A DNA stretch of 64,000 nt from JAKQDH01 sp029558835 (GTDB taxonomy: Bacteria; Planctomycetota; Phycisphaerae; UBA1845). A program made the position numbers and the translations under genes. Where the stretch lies: positions 62,001 to 126,000 of the forward strand of contig DAOQSN010000010.1 of the NCBI GenBank assembly GCA_035356615.1. The letters are read 5' to 3'. Shown here one piece after another: positions 37,013 to 45,879 of the stretch; positions within the stretch are counted from its first letter, which is position 1, and each line of letters begins with the position of its first letter. Under the pieces are notes generated by a model. It was not told the origin of the DNA. It worked only from the letters and a program-made list of their open reading frames with translations, and searched no databases.

Positions 37013-37723
37013 ATGATTTCTACCCCGTTAACGCCCGTGGCTTGGCTCGGTGAGCTGGAGAGCGAAACCGCAGCCGCCGTGCTCGCCCGCGCCCTCGAGA
37101 CGCGGGTCATCCTCCGGCTGCGTCCGGACGAGGGCGAACGCCAGCGCGAGGTGCCCGCTCGTCTGGTCGGCGGTAACGACGACACGCTCACCGTCGAGTT
37201 GCCGCCGGGTAACCTGGTATTCGCAGGCGTGCCCGAGTCGGCCAGCATCGAGGCACGTTTCTCCGTCGACTCCCGTTACTACATGTTCACGACGCGGCGT
37301 CATGAACTTACCGCGACTCCGACCGCCGGCCTATTGCTGCTCGAACGCCCGCGCACGCTGGCGCTGGTGGAACGCCGCCGCAGTCCGCGGCGACGCTGGC
37401 GCCCCGGCGCCCAGGTCACGCTGCTCGCCGCCGAGGGTGAACCCCGGCACCTGGACACGGCCGAGATGCTCAACCTCAGCCTGCACGGGCTGTCGTGCCG
37501 GCTGCCGGGTATCGATGCAGAGTGGGCCACCGTCGGTCAGCGCCTGAGGGTACGCTTCTGTCCGGGCAAGGGCGGCCCCCTGCTGGAACTGCCCGTGCGG
37601 CTGTGCAACGTGACGCCCGACATGTCCTTGACCCGCACCCTTATCGGGGTCGAGTTCGTGGAAGGCGCGGCCTGGGAGGCGGCGCAGCCCGCCTTGACTG
37701 CGGCCTTGGCCGGACAGCCCTGA
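37013..37723 (+). CDS. PilZ domain protein 2
   Basis: 236 aa. Same architecture as its upstream neighbour: an N-terminal barrel (VILRLRPDEGERQREVPARLVG, DDTLTVELPPGNLVFAGVPE), then PilZ with RRRSPRRRWRPGAQVTLL and MLNLSLHGLSCRLPG. The Ser-x-x-Gly motif is here N-L-S-L-H-G, acceptable for binding. SD AAGGTGAG precedes the ATG. Probably in one operon with the PilZ gene 42 nt upstream. Confidence 0.85.
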   Translation: MISTPLTPVAWLGELESETAAAVLARALETRVILRLRPDEGERQREVPARLVGGNDDTLTVELPPGNLVFAGVPESASIEARFSVDSRYYMFTTRRHELTATPTAGLLLLERPRTLALVERRRSPRRRWRPGAQVTLLAAEGEPRHLDTAEMLNLSLHGLSCRLPGIDAEWATVGQRLRVRFCPGKGGPLLELPVRLCNVTPDMSLTRTLIGVEFVEGAAWEAAQPALTAALAGQP

Positions 37724-37741
37724 CGGTCTGTTGCAGCAGTA

Positions 37742-37765
37742 GCGTCGGCCCCCCGCGGCCGACGC
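37742..37765. repeat. GCGTCGGC...GCCGACGC hairpin repeat, copy 4
   Basis: GCGTCGGC (37742-37749) / GCCGACGC (37758-37765). It is preceded by CTGTTGCAGCAGTA, similar to the CTGTTG flank of copy 1. Sits between PilZ genes 2 and 3 and may act as a terminator or processing site. Confidence 0.65.
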
Positions 37766-37852
37766 CGGAGGTAATGGACGCTTCGGCTTTCGAGGTTTCC
37801 GCCGCCGCCGGATTCTGCCACCGGCTGGCAACGTAGGAAGAGGGTGAGCACC

Positions 37853-38620
37853 ATGTCCGAATCGCACGTGCTGAAGGGACCCCAACGTGACCGCATGCTT
37901 GCCGCCGCGGTCGAACGGTTCACGCCGATTACGCTAACTCATCGGAGCGACGTGGGCTGGGTGAGTTACACGTCCCAGTTTCTCGGCGTCCGAGCTCCGG
38001 GCAAGACCATCAACATCGGCGCTCCTGTCCCCCGTCGCACCTACCTCGGCGTCGGCCTGCCGCTGGGAGAGACGTTGGGTGTGGCCTTCCGCGCCGGACA
38101 CAAAAAGTGTCTTTTCTGCGGTCGACTCGGGGGACCCAGCCCCAGCCAGGCCGACGCCGCGTTCACGCTCTCCTGGCCGGACGCTCTTCAACAGGTGCGA
38201 CGCCGCTCCTATGAGCGCGCCGCGCCGCCCCCGGGGCTGGTGATCCCCGTGCGCTTCTGGGTGGTCACGCACTCCCTCGGCAAGCCTCCTGCGGAGCAGG
38301 GGGTGCGCTACGGGGAGTTGGAAGACCTCTCCGCCGGCGGCATGCGCGTCCTCATCGCCGACTTGGCGGGCATCGACGATAAGTCAACCTACCGCTGTGT
38401 CTTCGCTCCCAAGCCGCACGCCGCTCCCATCGTGGCGGAGGCTGTAGTACGCCACCGCGAGGCGGCCGCCGGCGGACGCACCTCGCTGGGGCTCGCCTTC
38501 GTGGGCCTGGAAGCGACCGAGGAAGGTCGGGCCGCGCTGGCCGACTTGGTTCGCGTGGTCGCCCAGTTCCAACGGCTCGAGGGCACCTCCCGTCCGCACA
38601 CGGCGCGAGCAAAGGCCTGA
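37853..38620 (+). CDS. PilZ-type protein 3
   Basis: 255 aa. The N-terminal domain (AAAVERFTPITLTHRSDVGW) differs from the two upstream copies and contains a KKCLFCGRLGG segment with two cysteines. The PilZ signature is QVRRRSYERAAPPPG, then ELEDLSAGGMRVLIADL (D-x-S-x-G-G complete). ATG 37853 was selected over GTG 37844 because GAGGGTGAG lies just before it. It is separated from PilZ 2 by 129 nt with a hairpin, so it may be transcribed separately. Confidence 0.82.
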   Translation: MSESHVLKGPQRDRMLAAAVERFTPITLTHRSDVGWVSYTSQFLGVRAPGKTINIGAPVPRRTYLGVGLPLGETLGVAFRAGHKKCLFCGRLGGPSPSQADAAFTLSWPDALQQVRRRSYERAAPPPGLVIPVRFWVVTHSLGKPPAEQGVRYGELEDLSAGGMRVLIADLAGIDDKSTYRCVFAPKPHAAPIVAEAVVRHREAAAGGRTSLGLAFVGLEATEEGRAALADLVRVVAQFQRLEGTSRPHTARAKA

Positions 38621-38623
38621 GCA

Positions 38624-38683
38624 GCGCCGCCGTCGAGCCGCGGACTCGCTCACCTTGACGCCGAGTCTCAAGGGCAGCCCGCG
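38624..38683. repeat. 60-bp dispersed repeat, copy 2
   Basis: Ungapped partner of 8641-8700, beginning GCGCCGCCGTCGAGCCGCGG and ending CAGCCCGCG. Placed directly after PilZ gene 3. Confidence 0.7.
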
Positions 38684-38737
38684 CGCTCCTGCGATACCCC
38701 GATTGACGCACGATTGCGGGCCTGGTAACTCCTGACG

Positions 38738-39343
38738 CTACCCCCCGCGCTGGGAACGCCCTCTGTCGATCCGGGCCGGACGCTCCAGTCGGTCCAACAC
38801 CGCGCTCCACAGCCGCACCCACCGCTCAGCGCCCACCCGTTCCCGGCTCGCCGCTTCGCGGACGGCCGCCAGCACCTGTTCCTCGGTTGTGCGCAGGTGG
38901 AGCGCTAAGTCGTCGCCCGCACGCTCGTCGCCCTCGACGGCCTGGCGAAGATGTCGCACCGTGACACGCTGGATCCGCCGGAGACGCTCGCGCAGCAACG
39001 GTCCATCGTCCCACGCGATGAGGTTCGCCTCGGCCAGATCGAGCGCGCGAACGGCCTCGCACCATTCGGCACGGGTACGCTGTGCCTCCGCGCACCGCAG
39101 GGACGAGAAGCGCGAGTCGCGCGGCTCGGCCGCCAGCGTCCGAAAGGCCGTCACGAATGAACCGGCCGCCCGGCTGACTCGGTAGTGCGCGGCGAGCCAC
39201 CTCGCGTAGCCGTCCAGCAGCCGCTCGCGCCGAGCGCCCCGTCGCAGGTGCGCGCCGGTGAGTAGCAGGATGGTCGTGGCGCCCAGCAGGCCGCCCAGCA
39301 GGCCGGCCGTCAGTGCCAGTCCAGCTACCTCCGCGCCCGACAT
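38738..39343 (-). CDS. Hypothetical membrane-anchored helical protein
   Basis: 201 aa, family not recognised. One N-terminal TM helix (GLALTAGLLGGLLGATTILLL) is followed by about 165 mostly helical residues rich in Arg, Glu and Ala (LLDGYARWLAAHYRVSRAAG, CEAVRALDLAEANLIAWDDG, LRRIQRVTVRHLRQAVEGDE). The start at 39343 has GGAGAGG at 8 nt. The upstream frame extension to 39490 has no SD. The soluble part could be cytoplasmic. Confidence 0.7.
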   Translation of the reverse strand: MSGAEVAGLALTAGLLGGLLGATTILLLTGAHLRRGARRERLLDGYARWLAAHYRVSRAAGSFVTAFRTLAAEPRDSRFSSLRCAEAQRTRAEWCEAVRALDLAEANLIAWDDGPLLRERLRRIQRVTVRHLRQAVEGDERAGDDLALHLRTTEEQVLAAVREAASRERVGAERWVRLWSAVLDRLERPARIDRGRSQRGG

Positions 39344-40111
39344 ATCCGCCTCTCCCGCTCCGCTGCCAATCGCGCCATTCAAGCCACCGGCGCCCTTCAG
39401 TATACGCGGATTGACCGGGCTTACCGATGGAATCTCCACACGGGTCCGAAACGGCTCGCCCCTCCGCTGACCCCCGGGGCTGGCGCCCACGGTCTGCCCC
39501 TCGTGGGGCGGACGCGAACGCCGCGTCCCGCCCAGGGACGGTCACCTCGGGCCTGCGCGACTCACCCGTATGGCGGTGGACAGTTGCCCGGTGCACCCGG
39601 GTCGATAAGTCCGTCGATTGCTCCGCAGCCACGGCCTTTGCATTCCTCCGCGGCTGGGTGCGGGCGTATGGAGTCGTACTGATCCGTTGCATGCAGCGAC
39701 AGGCGGTGTAAACGTCTCATATTCGCTATTTTATCTTCATAGCCACATCCCCACTTGACGTCTGCCCATCTTAACACGTAGGATGGTCAGCGTTGCCGCT
39801 TGCTCGGACGCGGATTGATGTCGGCGGAGCAGTGACGAGGTGGCTTCGGAGTCACGCACAAGCCTCCGCGTGCTGCCGACCTGACCGACACACCCGGCTT
39901 CCGGCAGGCGGGCGGAGGAATCCGCCGGTCATCTTCGGTTGTGACTGCATTACAGGGGCTTGCGGCACGAGTTGCCCGTGGTGACGCGAGCTGCGGGGTT
40001 CGGCGTTTGCGGGCGGGCCCACGGAGTTGTACGTAGTCGAGCAGTGGGGAGAGCGAGCGGAGTTTGGTCTGACACAAGTCTTAACGGTGTCGCATGGAGG
40101 AGGGGTTTGGA
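39344..40111. other. Divergent intergenic region before the exoprotein island
   Basis: About 770 nt with no credible gene. AT-rich patch at 39715-39780 (TATTCGCTATTTTATCTTCATAG) may hold promoters. GC-rich inverted words GGGGCGGACGCG / CGCGTCCCGCCC lie at 39503-39534. Confidence 0.5.
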
Positions 40112-40654
40112 ATGATGAACACATGCAAACTGGTCTGTATGGTACTGGCGCTCGGCGCAATGGCTGTTAGCGCCTCGGCGGAGATTGCGGTCAGTGTGTA
40201 CCCTGACAGCACGGTGATCGACCTGAACAACCCGATGCCGCCCTACTACGTGGACATCGTGGCGGACATCTCCGCCGCCGATGCCATCGTAGGCTGGGGG
40301 CTGGACCTGAACCTGGCCACCCCGGGCGTGGCCAACTGGTCGTTGGTTGCGGTGGGGTCCGCCTGGTCGGGTGTGGCCTCCCCGGACGGCGACGGCTTGG
40401 CGGGTCTGGCGTTCCCGAGCGCGGTGTCTGGTGACGACGTGCTTCTGGCGCGGGTTGAGGTTTTCCCCCTCGGCCTGGGTGTGACCGGCATTGCGCCCGG
40501 CGTCACGCTGAATGATCTGACGGAGGGCTTCGTGAAGCTCGGCGGAGCGTCTGTGCCGGCCAGCTTCACTGGCGGTTCGGTGGAAGTGGTTCCGGAGCCG
40601 GCGACGCTGACGTTGCTGGCCTTGGCGGGTCTGGTGGTGCTCCGTCGCCGCTAG
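40112..40654 (+). CDS. PEP-CTERM protein A (cohesin-like exported domain)
   Basis: 180 aa. Signal peptide to SASA, then one beta-sandwich domain starting EIAVSVYPDSTVIDLNNPMP with AIVGWGLDLNL and LAGLAFPSAVSGDDVLLARVE. This layout resembles cohesin-like or choice-of-anchor domains. The C-terminal tag is VVPEPATLTLLALAGLVVL followed by RRR. SD GGAGGAGGGG lies 6-8 nt before ATG 40112. Paralogous to the two identical copies at 44253 and 50550. A strong terminator follows. Confidence 0.87.
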   Translation: MMNTCKLVCMVLALGAMAVSASAEIAVSVYPDSTVIDLNNPMPPYYVDIVADISAADAIVGWGLDLNLATPGVANWSLVAVGSAWSGVASPDGDGLAGLAFPSAVSGDDVLLARVEVFPLGLGVTGIAPGVTLNDLTEGFVKLGGASVPASFTGGSVEVVPEPATLTLLALAGLVVLRRR

Positions 40655-40717
40655 GACGATGCCGGATCGTCCGGCCGGCTTTACTCCGGCCGACAAAACG
40701 CATCTGTACGAACTTCT

Positions 40718-40748
40718 CAGGGGCCGCCTCCGGTGGGGGCGGCCCCTG
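40718..40748 (+). terminator. Terminator after PEP-CTERM A
   Basis: 11-bp perfect stem CAGGGGCCGCC (40718-40728) / GGCGGCCCCTG (40738-40748), then GTGTTTG. Confidence 0.75.
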
Positions 40749-41544
40749 GTGTTTGCGCCTGGCCGGGGCCTCAAAGACGACCAACGTTCGGGCTGCCGGC
40801 TCCGGGGCAGGGGCGGGACGCCCGTGCCACGACTCGCGGGCCGGGCGCCGGTGCCACGGCTTGGCATGGCAAGGCGGGTGGCGCTGGTCCGGGTGTTCCG
40901 ATACGGCGGGCGTTACAGCACCCCTGGAACTGGGCGGCGAATCAGCACCGGCGGGCGCGGGCTTGCCGGCCGACCGGCCGTGTGGACAAGCCGCGGAATC
41001 TACCGGCTTGACGCGGCGCCGGGCGGGCGTTATGATGCCGCTTGTTCTGTGGAATGTCGCGCGAGGGCTTGAGGCAAGTCGGGCGACTGTTCTCATCACG
41101 CACCGGTCTGCACGGGTTGTTTTCCAGCTCGGACGCTGTCGCACACAGGCAAAGGAGCAAGGAGGGTGCACGTGTTGTGCGCCCGCTCAGGTCAGCGCCG
41201 TTCGCAAGAGGCAGGAGGGGTGATTCTCTCACAGTGATTGCCGTCGGCCGTCGAGGTGCCGGGGGGTTGCCCGCGGCGCCGAGCAAACAAGTCGGAAGCG
41301 CGGGCTGACGGAGTGAGGGGAAACCTCCGGTTCGTTTCGCAGAGTGACATAGCGCTGTCAGTCCCTGCTCGGGGCATGTTCCAACGCAAGATGGGTCCTA
41401 ACGGAGCCACCGCATGCGCCGTTGCGCCCCACAACGGCGGGCGAGGCTTGCAGGTTGCCGTCCTGCCCGGCGGCCACGCAGCCTGCGCGCCTGGTAGATG
41501 GTGGGTCCGCGGGTTTGTTCAGAACTGAGAAGGAGGCAAGGAAT
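40749..41544. other. Leader region of the 851-aa exoprotein
   Basis: No gene. Contains dispersed-repeat words GGGACGCCCGTGCCACG (from 40808) and a conserved CCCTGCTCGGGGCATGTT (41363-41380). The last is also present upstream of the 1,347-aa paralog (46165-46182). Confidence 0.5.
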
Positions 41545-44100
41545 ATGAGTTGGATGTGGCGAGCAACGTTTGCATTAGGCGTCGCGTTGATCTGTAGCGG
41601 CGTGCTGTTCGCTGAGACGCCGCTGCCGGGGGACCTGGACCGGGCCACGGCTTTGGCGACGCCGGTGGCCGAGGCTGAGTTCCTGACCGCGGCCACGTGC
41701 GTTGGCGAAGATTGCGGCGCGCCGGACGATGTTAACGGCGGCTTCCGCGACGGCGAGTGCCTGTCCGGGGGTTGCAGCAACTTCAACAGCAACTATCCGA
41801 GCGGGACGTTCTCCACGACTGTCTCAACGTGGACCACGGTCAGCAGTTGCATTTACGGCGGTGAGTACGCTTTCTACAACGTGACGTCCGGCAACACCTA
41901 CGAGTGGACGCAGTGCACGGCCGACGGTGGGGCCTGCTCGTTCGACGGGCAGTTGACCCTGTGGGACCAGGCCGGCACGACGGCCTACTGCTTCAGTGAC
42001 ACCTACTGCGGCGACGACGCGAAGATCCGCTGGACGGCCACCTTCACGGGCGTCGTCCGCGTGCTGGTAAGCAAGTACAACTGCCTGAACCAGAGCACCT
42101 GTACTACGCTGCGGTGGCGGCTGGATGTGCCGCAGTGCAGCATCACTTGCCCGACCGGGGCGATCACGGAGCCGGAGCCCTGCATCACGCTGCCGACGCA
42201 GGTGACCGACGACGGCTGCAACATGACGCCGAACCAGTTCGTCGACATCTACCCCGGCGATACGTACTGCGGCCAGGCGGCCACCTACATGAACGGCACG
42301 ACTCAGAGCCGTGACACCGACTGGTATCGTCTCGAGCTGACGGCGTGGTCGGAGATCACCTGGACGGTATCGTCCGAGTTCCCGTCGGCGGTCTTCATCA
42401 TCAGCGGTGCCTGCGGCGACGTGACGGTGGAGAACGCTGCCTACGGCGGGAACTGTACGCCGGTCTCGGCGGTCAAGTGCCTGCCGCCGGGCATCTACTA
42501 CCTGTTTGTGTCGCTGGGCACCTCGACCGGCGGTATTTTCACCGGTTACCCGTGCGGTGATTACAACGACTACTGGGCGGCCGTGACGACGGTTCCGTGC
42601 AGCAACCCGACGTCGTATTGCACGGCCACGGCGACGACCTGCGATGAGTACGTCAGCCAGGTACAGGTGGCCGACATCAACAACAGCAGCGCCTGCACGA
42701 CGGGTGGCTATGCCGACTACACCGCGATCGTCGGCAACATGAGCCCGGGGGTGGGTTACCCGATCACCGTGACGAACGGTAACCCCTATACGTCCGACTA
42801 CTGCGGCGTATGGGTGGACTGGAACCACGACAACTACTTCGCCTATTCGGAGAAGGTGGCGATGGCGGTAAATCCGGGCACTGGTCCGTACACCGGCACG
42901 ATCACGTCTCCGCCCGGGGCGCCGCTGGGTACGACGCGGATGCGCGTCCGTATCAACTACAACGCGGCCGCGCCGGCCTGCGGTAACACCACCTACGGCG
43001 AGACCGAGGACTACACAATCAACCTCGCGCCGCCGATCGGGGCCTGCTGCCTGGAGACGGCACCGTACTGCGAGGAGATGTTGCAGGGTGACTGCACCGG
43101 GGTGTTCCTGGGTGCCGGCACCACCTGCGACTTCGGTACGAACTGCAACGCGAACGAGTGGCCGGATGCGTGCGACTTCGCGATGTGCGACGCGGAGCCT
43201 TGGTGCGACGACTGCAACGAGAACGACGTGCTGGACGTCTGCGATATCGCCGGCGCCAGCGAGGACTGCCAGCCGGACGGCATCCCGGATGAGTGCCAGC
43301 TCGGCGAGGGCGGCGGCGGCGTCGTCATCGACGAGAGCTTCGAGGGCGCGACCTTCCCGCCGGCCGGTTGGGAGAACATCGCCCTCGACCTCAACGGGCC
43401 GTGGCAGATTTCCACCAACCTGGCCTACGTGCACACCGGCTTGCAGGGTGCGGTCCACCCCTGGAGCACGCCGAACAACGCCGACAGCTACCTGCTCACG
43501 CCGGAGCTGACCGTTACGCCGGCCACGCTGCACGTGTGGTCGATCGGGTGCTTCGGCCAGACCTGGTGCGACTACTACGACATCGACGTGATGATCGTGG
43601 TGGGCGCCCCAGGCGGTGGCGATGACATCTTCGTCGGCAACCTGAACGACCTGTGGGTTGACAGCTTCGTCACCTGGATCGAAGCGGTCTACGATCTGAC
43701 GCCGTTGCTGCCGGCGGGTCCGTACCGGATCGGGTTCCGCTACTACGGCCTGGACGGTGACCTCGGCGTCATTGACGACGTGCTGGTGGAGACTGATCCG
43801 CTGCCGCCGTCCAATGACTGCAACGACAACCAGGTGCCCGATGAGTGCGACATCGCCTCCGGTTACAGCCTGGACTGCTGCGGGGACGGCATCCCCGACG
43901 AGTGCCAGGGCTGCGACCTGAACGGTGACGACTTGTACACGTATGCGGACTTCCTCGAGTTCGTGGATGCGTTCGGCTCCTGTGCGAGCGATCCGGAACC
44001 GAACAAGTACCGCTGCGAGGCCGACATGGACTGCGATGGGTGTGTCAACCTGAAGGACTACGGCATCTGGCTGGAGTGCTACCTCGACAATCTCCCGTAG
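41545..44100 (+). CDS. Secreted Cys-rich modular protein, 851 aa, GEVED domain and dockerin-like tail
   Basis: Signal peptide MSWMWRATFALGVALICSGV. Cys-rich beta modules follow (residues about 50-195 and 195-350). The second begins TCPTGAITEPEPC and includes SRDTDWYRLEL, homologous to the triple repeat of the 1,347-aa paralog. A GEVED-type domain (about 355-500) has VWVDWNHDNYFAYSEKVAM and YGETEDYTI. Two DCNxNxxxDxCDI / DCQPDGIPDECQ motifs, a MAM/jelly-roll-like domain (ESFEGATFPPAGWENI) and a dockerin-like C-terminus (CDLNGDDLYTYADFLEFVDA) complete it. SD AAGGAGG. Exported, disulfide-rich, probably surface matrix; no catalytic motif seen. Confidence 0.87.
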   Translation: MSWMWRATFALGVALICSGVLFAETPLPGDLDRATALATPVAEAEFLTAATCVGEDCGAPDDVNGGFRDGECLSGGCSNFNSNYPSGTFSTTVSTWTTVSSCIYGGEYAFYNVTSGNTYEWTQCTADGGACSFDGQLTLWDQAGTTAYCFSDTYCGDDAKIRWTATFTGVVRVLVSKYNCLNQSTCTTLRWRLDVPQCSITCPTGAITEPEPCITLPTQVTDDGCNMTPNQFVDIYPGDTYCGQAATYMNGTTQSRDTDWYRLELTAWSEITWTVSSEFPSAVFIISGACGDVTVENAAYGGNCTPVSAVKCLPPGIYYLFVSLGTSTGGIFTGYPCGDYNDYWAAVTTVPCSNPTSYCTATATTCDEYVSQVQVADINNSSACTTGGYADYTAIVGNMSPGVGYPITVTNGNPYTSDYCGVWVDWNHDNYFAYSEKVAMAVNPGTGPYTGTITSPPGAPLGTTRMRVRINYNAAAPACGNTTYGETEDYTINLAPPIGACCLETAPYCEEMLQGDCTGVFLGAGTTCDFGTNCNANEWPDACDFAMCDAEPWCDDCNENDVLDVCDIAGASEDCQPDGIPDECQLGEGGGGVVIDESFEGATFPPAGWENIALDLNGPWQISTNLAYVHTGLQGAVHPWSTPNNADSYLLTPELTVTPATLHVWSIGCFGQTWCDYYDIDVMIVVGAPGGGDDIFVGNLNDLWVDSFVTWIEAVYDLTPLLPAGPYRIGFRYYGLDGDLGVIDDVLVETDPLPPSNDCNDNQVPDECDIASGYSLDCCGDGIPDECQGCDLNGDDLYTYADFLEFVDAFGSCASDPEPNKYRCEADMDCDGCVNLKDYGIWLECYLDNLP

Positions 44101-44118
44101 TGGGGTGACGGGAACGGG

Positions 44119-44146
44119 CTGCCTGCCGGGAGACCCCGGCAGGCAG
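44119..44146 (+). terminator. Terminator after the 851-aa gene
   Basis: 12-bp perfect stem CTGCCTGCCGGG / CCCGGCAGGCAG with a 4-nt AGAC loop. The same stem (14 bp, GTTT loop) follows the paralog at 50409. Confidence 0.8.
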
Positions 44147-44252
44147 TCCCCCCGTTGGGCGGGGTGCACCGCAAAAGCGTAGAACACGGACACGAACAAC
44201 AAGGAACAGACACGCAGCTATATGCCATAGTCGCGTGGAGGAGGATTTACGA

Positions 44253-44795
44253 ATGTTGGATAAGTTCAAAGTGGTATGCCTGGCCTTGGTGCTCGGTGGG
44301 CTGGCGATGAGCGCATCCGCCGACATTGCGGTCAGCTTGAATCCCAGTTACACTCTGATTGACCTGAACAGCCCGATGCCGCCGTACTACGTCGACATCG
44401 TGGCGGACATTCCCGAGGCCGATGCCATCGTCGGCTGGGGTCTGGACCTGGACGTGGCTCTGCCTGGGGTTGCCGACTGGACGTTTGTGTCGGTCGGTCC
44501 GGCCTGGACGGGCACGCCTGCTCCGGACGGTGACGATCTGGCGGGTCTGGCGTTCCCGACGCCGGTTTTCGGCATGGGTGTCGTGCTGGCCCGGGTAGAG
44601 TTCACGGGTTACAGCGTCGGCCTGACGGGCGTGCTGCCCGGGGTCACGCCGACGGACCTGAACGAGGGCTTCGTGAAGCTCGGCGGCGCGTTTGTGCCGG
44701 CGACCTTCGCGGGCGGTTCGGTGGAAGTGGTTCCGGAGCCGGCGACGCTGACGTTGCTGGCGCTGGTGGGCCTGGTGGTGCTGCGTCGCCGCTAG
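44253..44795 (+). CDS. PEP-CTERM protein B, copy 1
   Basis: 180 aa. Signal peptide to SASA, exported domain beginning DIAVSLNPSYTLIDLNSPMP, and C-terminal tag VVPEPATLTLLALVGLVVL followed by RRR. The protein is identical to the copy at 50550-51092 and clearly paralogous to protein A. Note the excellent SD GGAGGAGGA 7 nt before the ATG. A terminator separates it from the upstream Cys-rich gene, so it has its own promoter or depends on readthrough. Confidence 0.88.
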   Translation: MLDKFKVVCLALVLGGLAMSASADIAVSLNPSYTLIDLNSPMPPYYVDIVADIPEADAIVGWGLDLDVALPGVADWTFVSVGPAWTGTPAPDGDDLAGLAFPTPVFGMGVVLARVEFTGYSVGLTGVLPGVTPTDLNEGFVKLGGAFVPATFAGGSVEVVPEPATLTLLALVGLVVLRRR

Positions 44796-44826
44796 GCGTT
44801 CCAGCCCGGAACGCGTAGCCTGTTTC

Positions 44827-44857
44827 GGGGGCCGTTCTCCAGGTGAGAGCGGCCCCC
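44827..44857 (+). terminator. Terminator after PEP-CTERM B copy 1
   Basis: GGGGGCCGTTCTC pairs with GAGAGCGGCCCCC around a short CAGGT loop, followed by CGTTATTG. Confidence 0.75.
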
Positions 44858-44920
44858 CGTTATTGCGCCAGCCGGGCGCGCTGCGTAGCGGCGGCCTGAC
44901 GCCGCCAAGTTCAGGGCGTT

Positions 44921-45049
44921 GGGTGCCATGCCCTCACCCGCCGCAGGCGGGGGTGGGCGTGTGCTGCGGCATGCGGAGGCACGCATGCCCGCGACCGCAG
45001 CGGCGGGAAAGCAGGGCACCCACAACGAAAAAGACGCTCAACACGTACT
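44921..45049. repeat. 129-bp GGTGCC-terminated repeat, copy 2 (inverted relative to copy 1)
   Basis: Starts GGGTGCCATGCCCTCACCCG and includes GGGGGTGGGC, GCATGCCCGCGACCGC, GGGAAAGCAGGGCACCC and AACACGTACT. Each block is found in reverse complement and in order at 7588-7716. Confidence 0.75.
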
Positions 45050-45670
45050 GCCCTCCGTGGCCGACGTGGTCGTGTTCGAGGGGGAAGGACCATATCGCCC
45101 GCGGGGAGCGACGCAACGGCAAGGCACGCGCCGGCACGGGCGCGGCGACGGAGCGGCGGTAGCGCCGGCAGGAAGCCGAGTGATTTATTTTTGTGCGATG
45201 GCACCAGTGAGGGCTGTCAGCACTGAGACGGAGGCTGTTGGAACTGGGGTGTTCGCAAATGTGACACTTGGATGCCTTCGGCTCGGCACAGCCCACAAGC
45301 CTTCCTTAAATTCTGACGATAAGAGGGTCGAATGCGCGCGGATGGGTAAGTTGCGATATGGGGCTAACGGTAAGGCCCTATAGTTGCGCGGGAGGGGCGG
45401 ACGGCGACGGGACCGACCTTGAACTTGGAACGTGACTACTGTTCGGCCAGGGCGCTCGGCGCGGGTGCGGTGCGCGCGCGTCTGCGCGCCTGGTTTCGCG
45501 GTGGGGCCCCCTGGGGACGCGGTCCGCCGCGGGGGTGTGAGCGATGTCGGTGCGCTCGGGCGGGACGCCCGAGCTACCGGAGCCCGCCGCGTGCGCGGGG
45601 CCGGTGGCCGACAGAGCGTGAACTGAGTGGATAGCGTCGGAGTAGCCTGAGGCACTAGTCTCAGATGAAC

Positions 45671-45879
45671 AGGTAGGCGCATTTCACGTTGAGCGGCGGC
45701 AGGGTTCGTTGGTGCCGCCAAATGCGACATGGAGGTCGCAAAAAGATTCGCAGGGTGGCGAAAGCCCAGCGGAGTTATGGGCATTTAGGCTTGACGTGGG
45801 ACCCCGCAGGTAAGTAAGATGAGCTTCGTCCGGTACAGGACGGCGCGAGAACTCGGGCAATTGCGGTAGCCGTTTTTTT
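45671..45879 (+). ncRNA. Candidate structured RNA (unassigned)
   Basis: Consecutive hairpins. CGCATTT (45678-45684) and GGCGGCA (45695-45701) pair with the contiguous TGCCGCCAAATGCG (45713-45726). GGG-TGGCGAAAG-CCC lies at 45753-45766, and CGTCC/GGACG at 45827-45842. The run ends in a weak hairpin and seven Ts (45873-45879), like an intrinsic terminator or attenuator. It lies about 470 nt upstream of the 1,347-aa gene. It matches no riboswitch consensus I can recall. Confidence 0.35.

Larger units (their letters stand above)
44206..44857 (+). repeat. 652-bp near-identical duplication, copy 1 (partner 50503-51154)
   Basis: Begins ACAGACACGCAGCTATATGC and runs through the whole PEP-CTERM gene to its terminator. 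Comparing the two by eye I find one difference (base 44822 T versus C) before they diverge. Offset is 6,297 bp. Confidence 0.9.

Noticed and set aside
41824..44202. 792-residue minus-strand frame opposite the 851-aa exoprotein
   Set aside because: Product is Arg/Val/His-rich without domains; the plus strand has a clear signal peptide, SD and known domains.
45185..45784. 199-residue minus-strand frame in the gene-free region
   Set aside because: Pro/Arg/Thr-rich with no SD or domain, and it overlaps the structured RNA candidate.
45671..45879. Cyclic-di-GMP-I (GEMM) riboswitch
   Set aside because: A GGCGAAAGCC tetraloop-like piece drew attention, but the conserved GEMM core words are not present in order.
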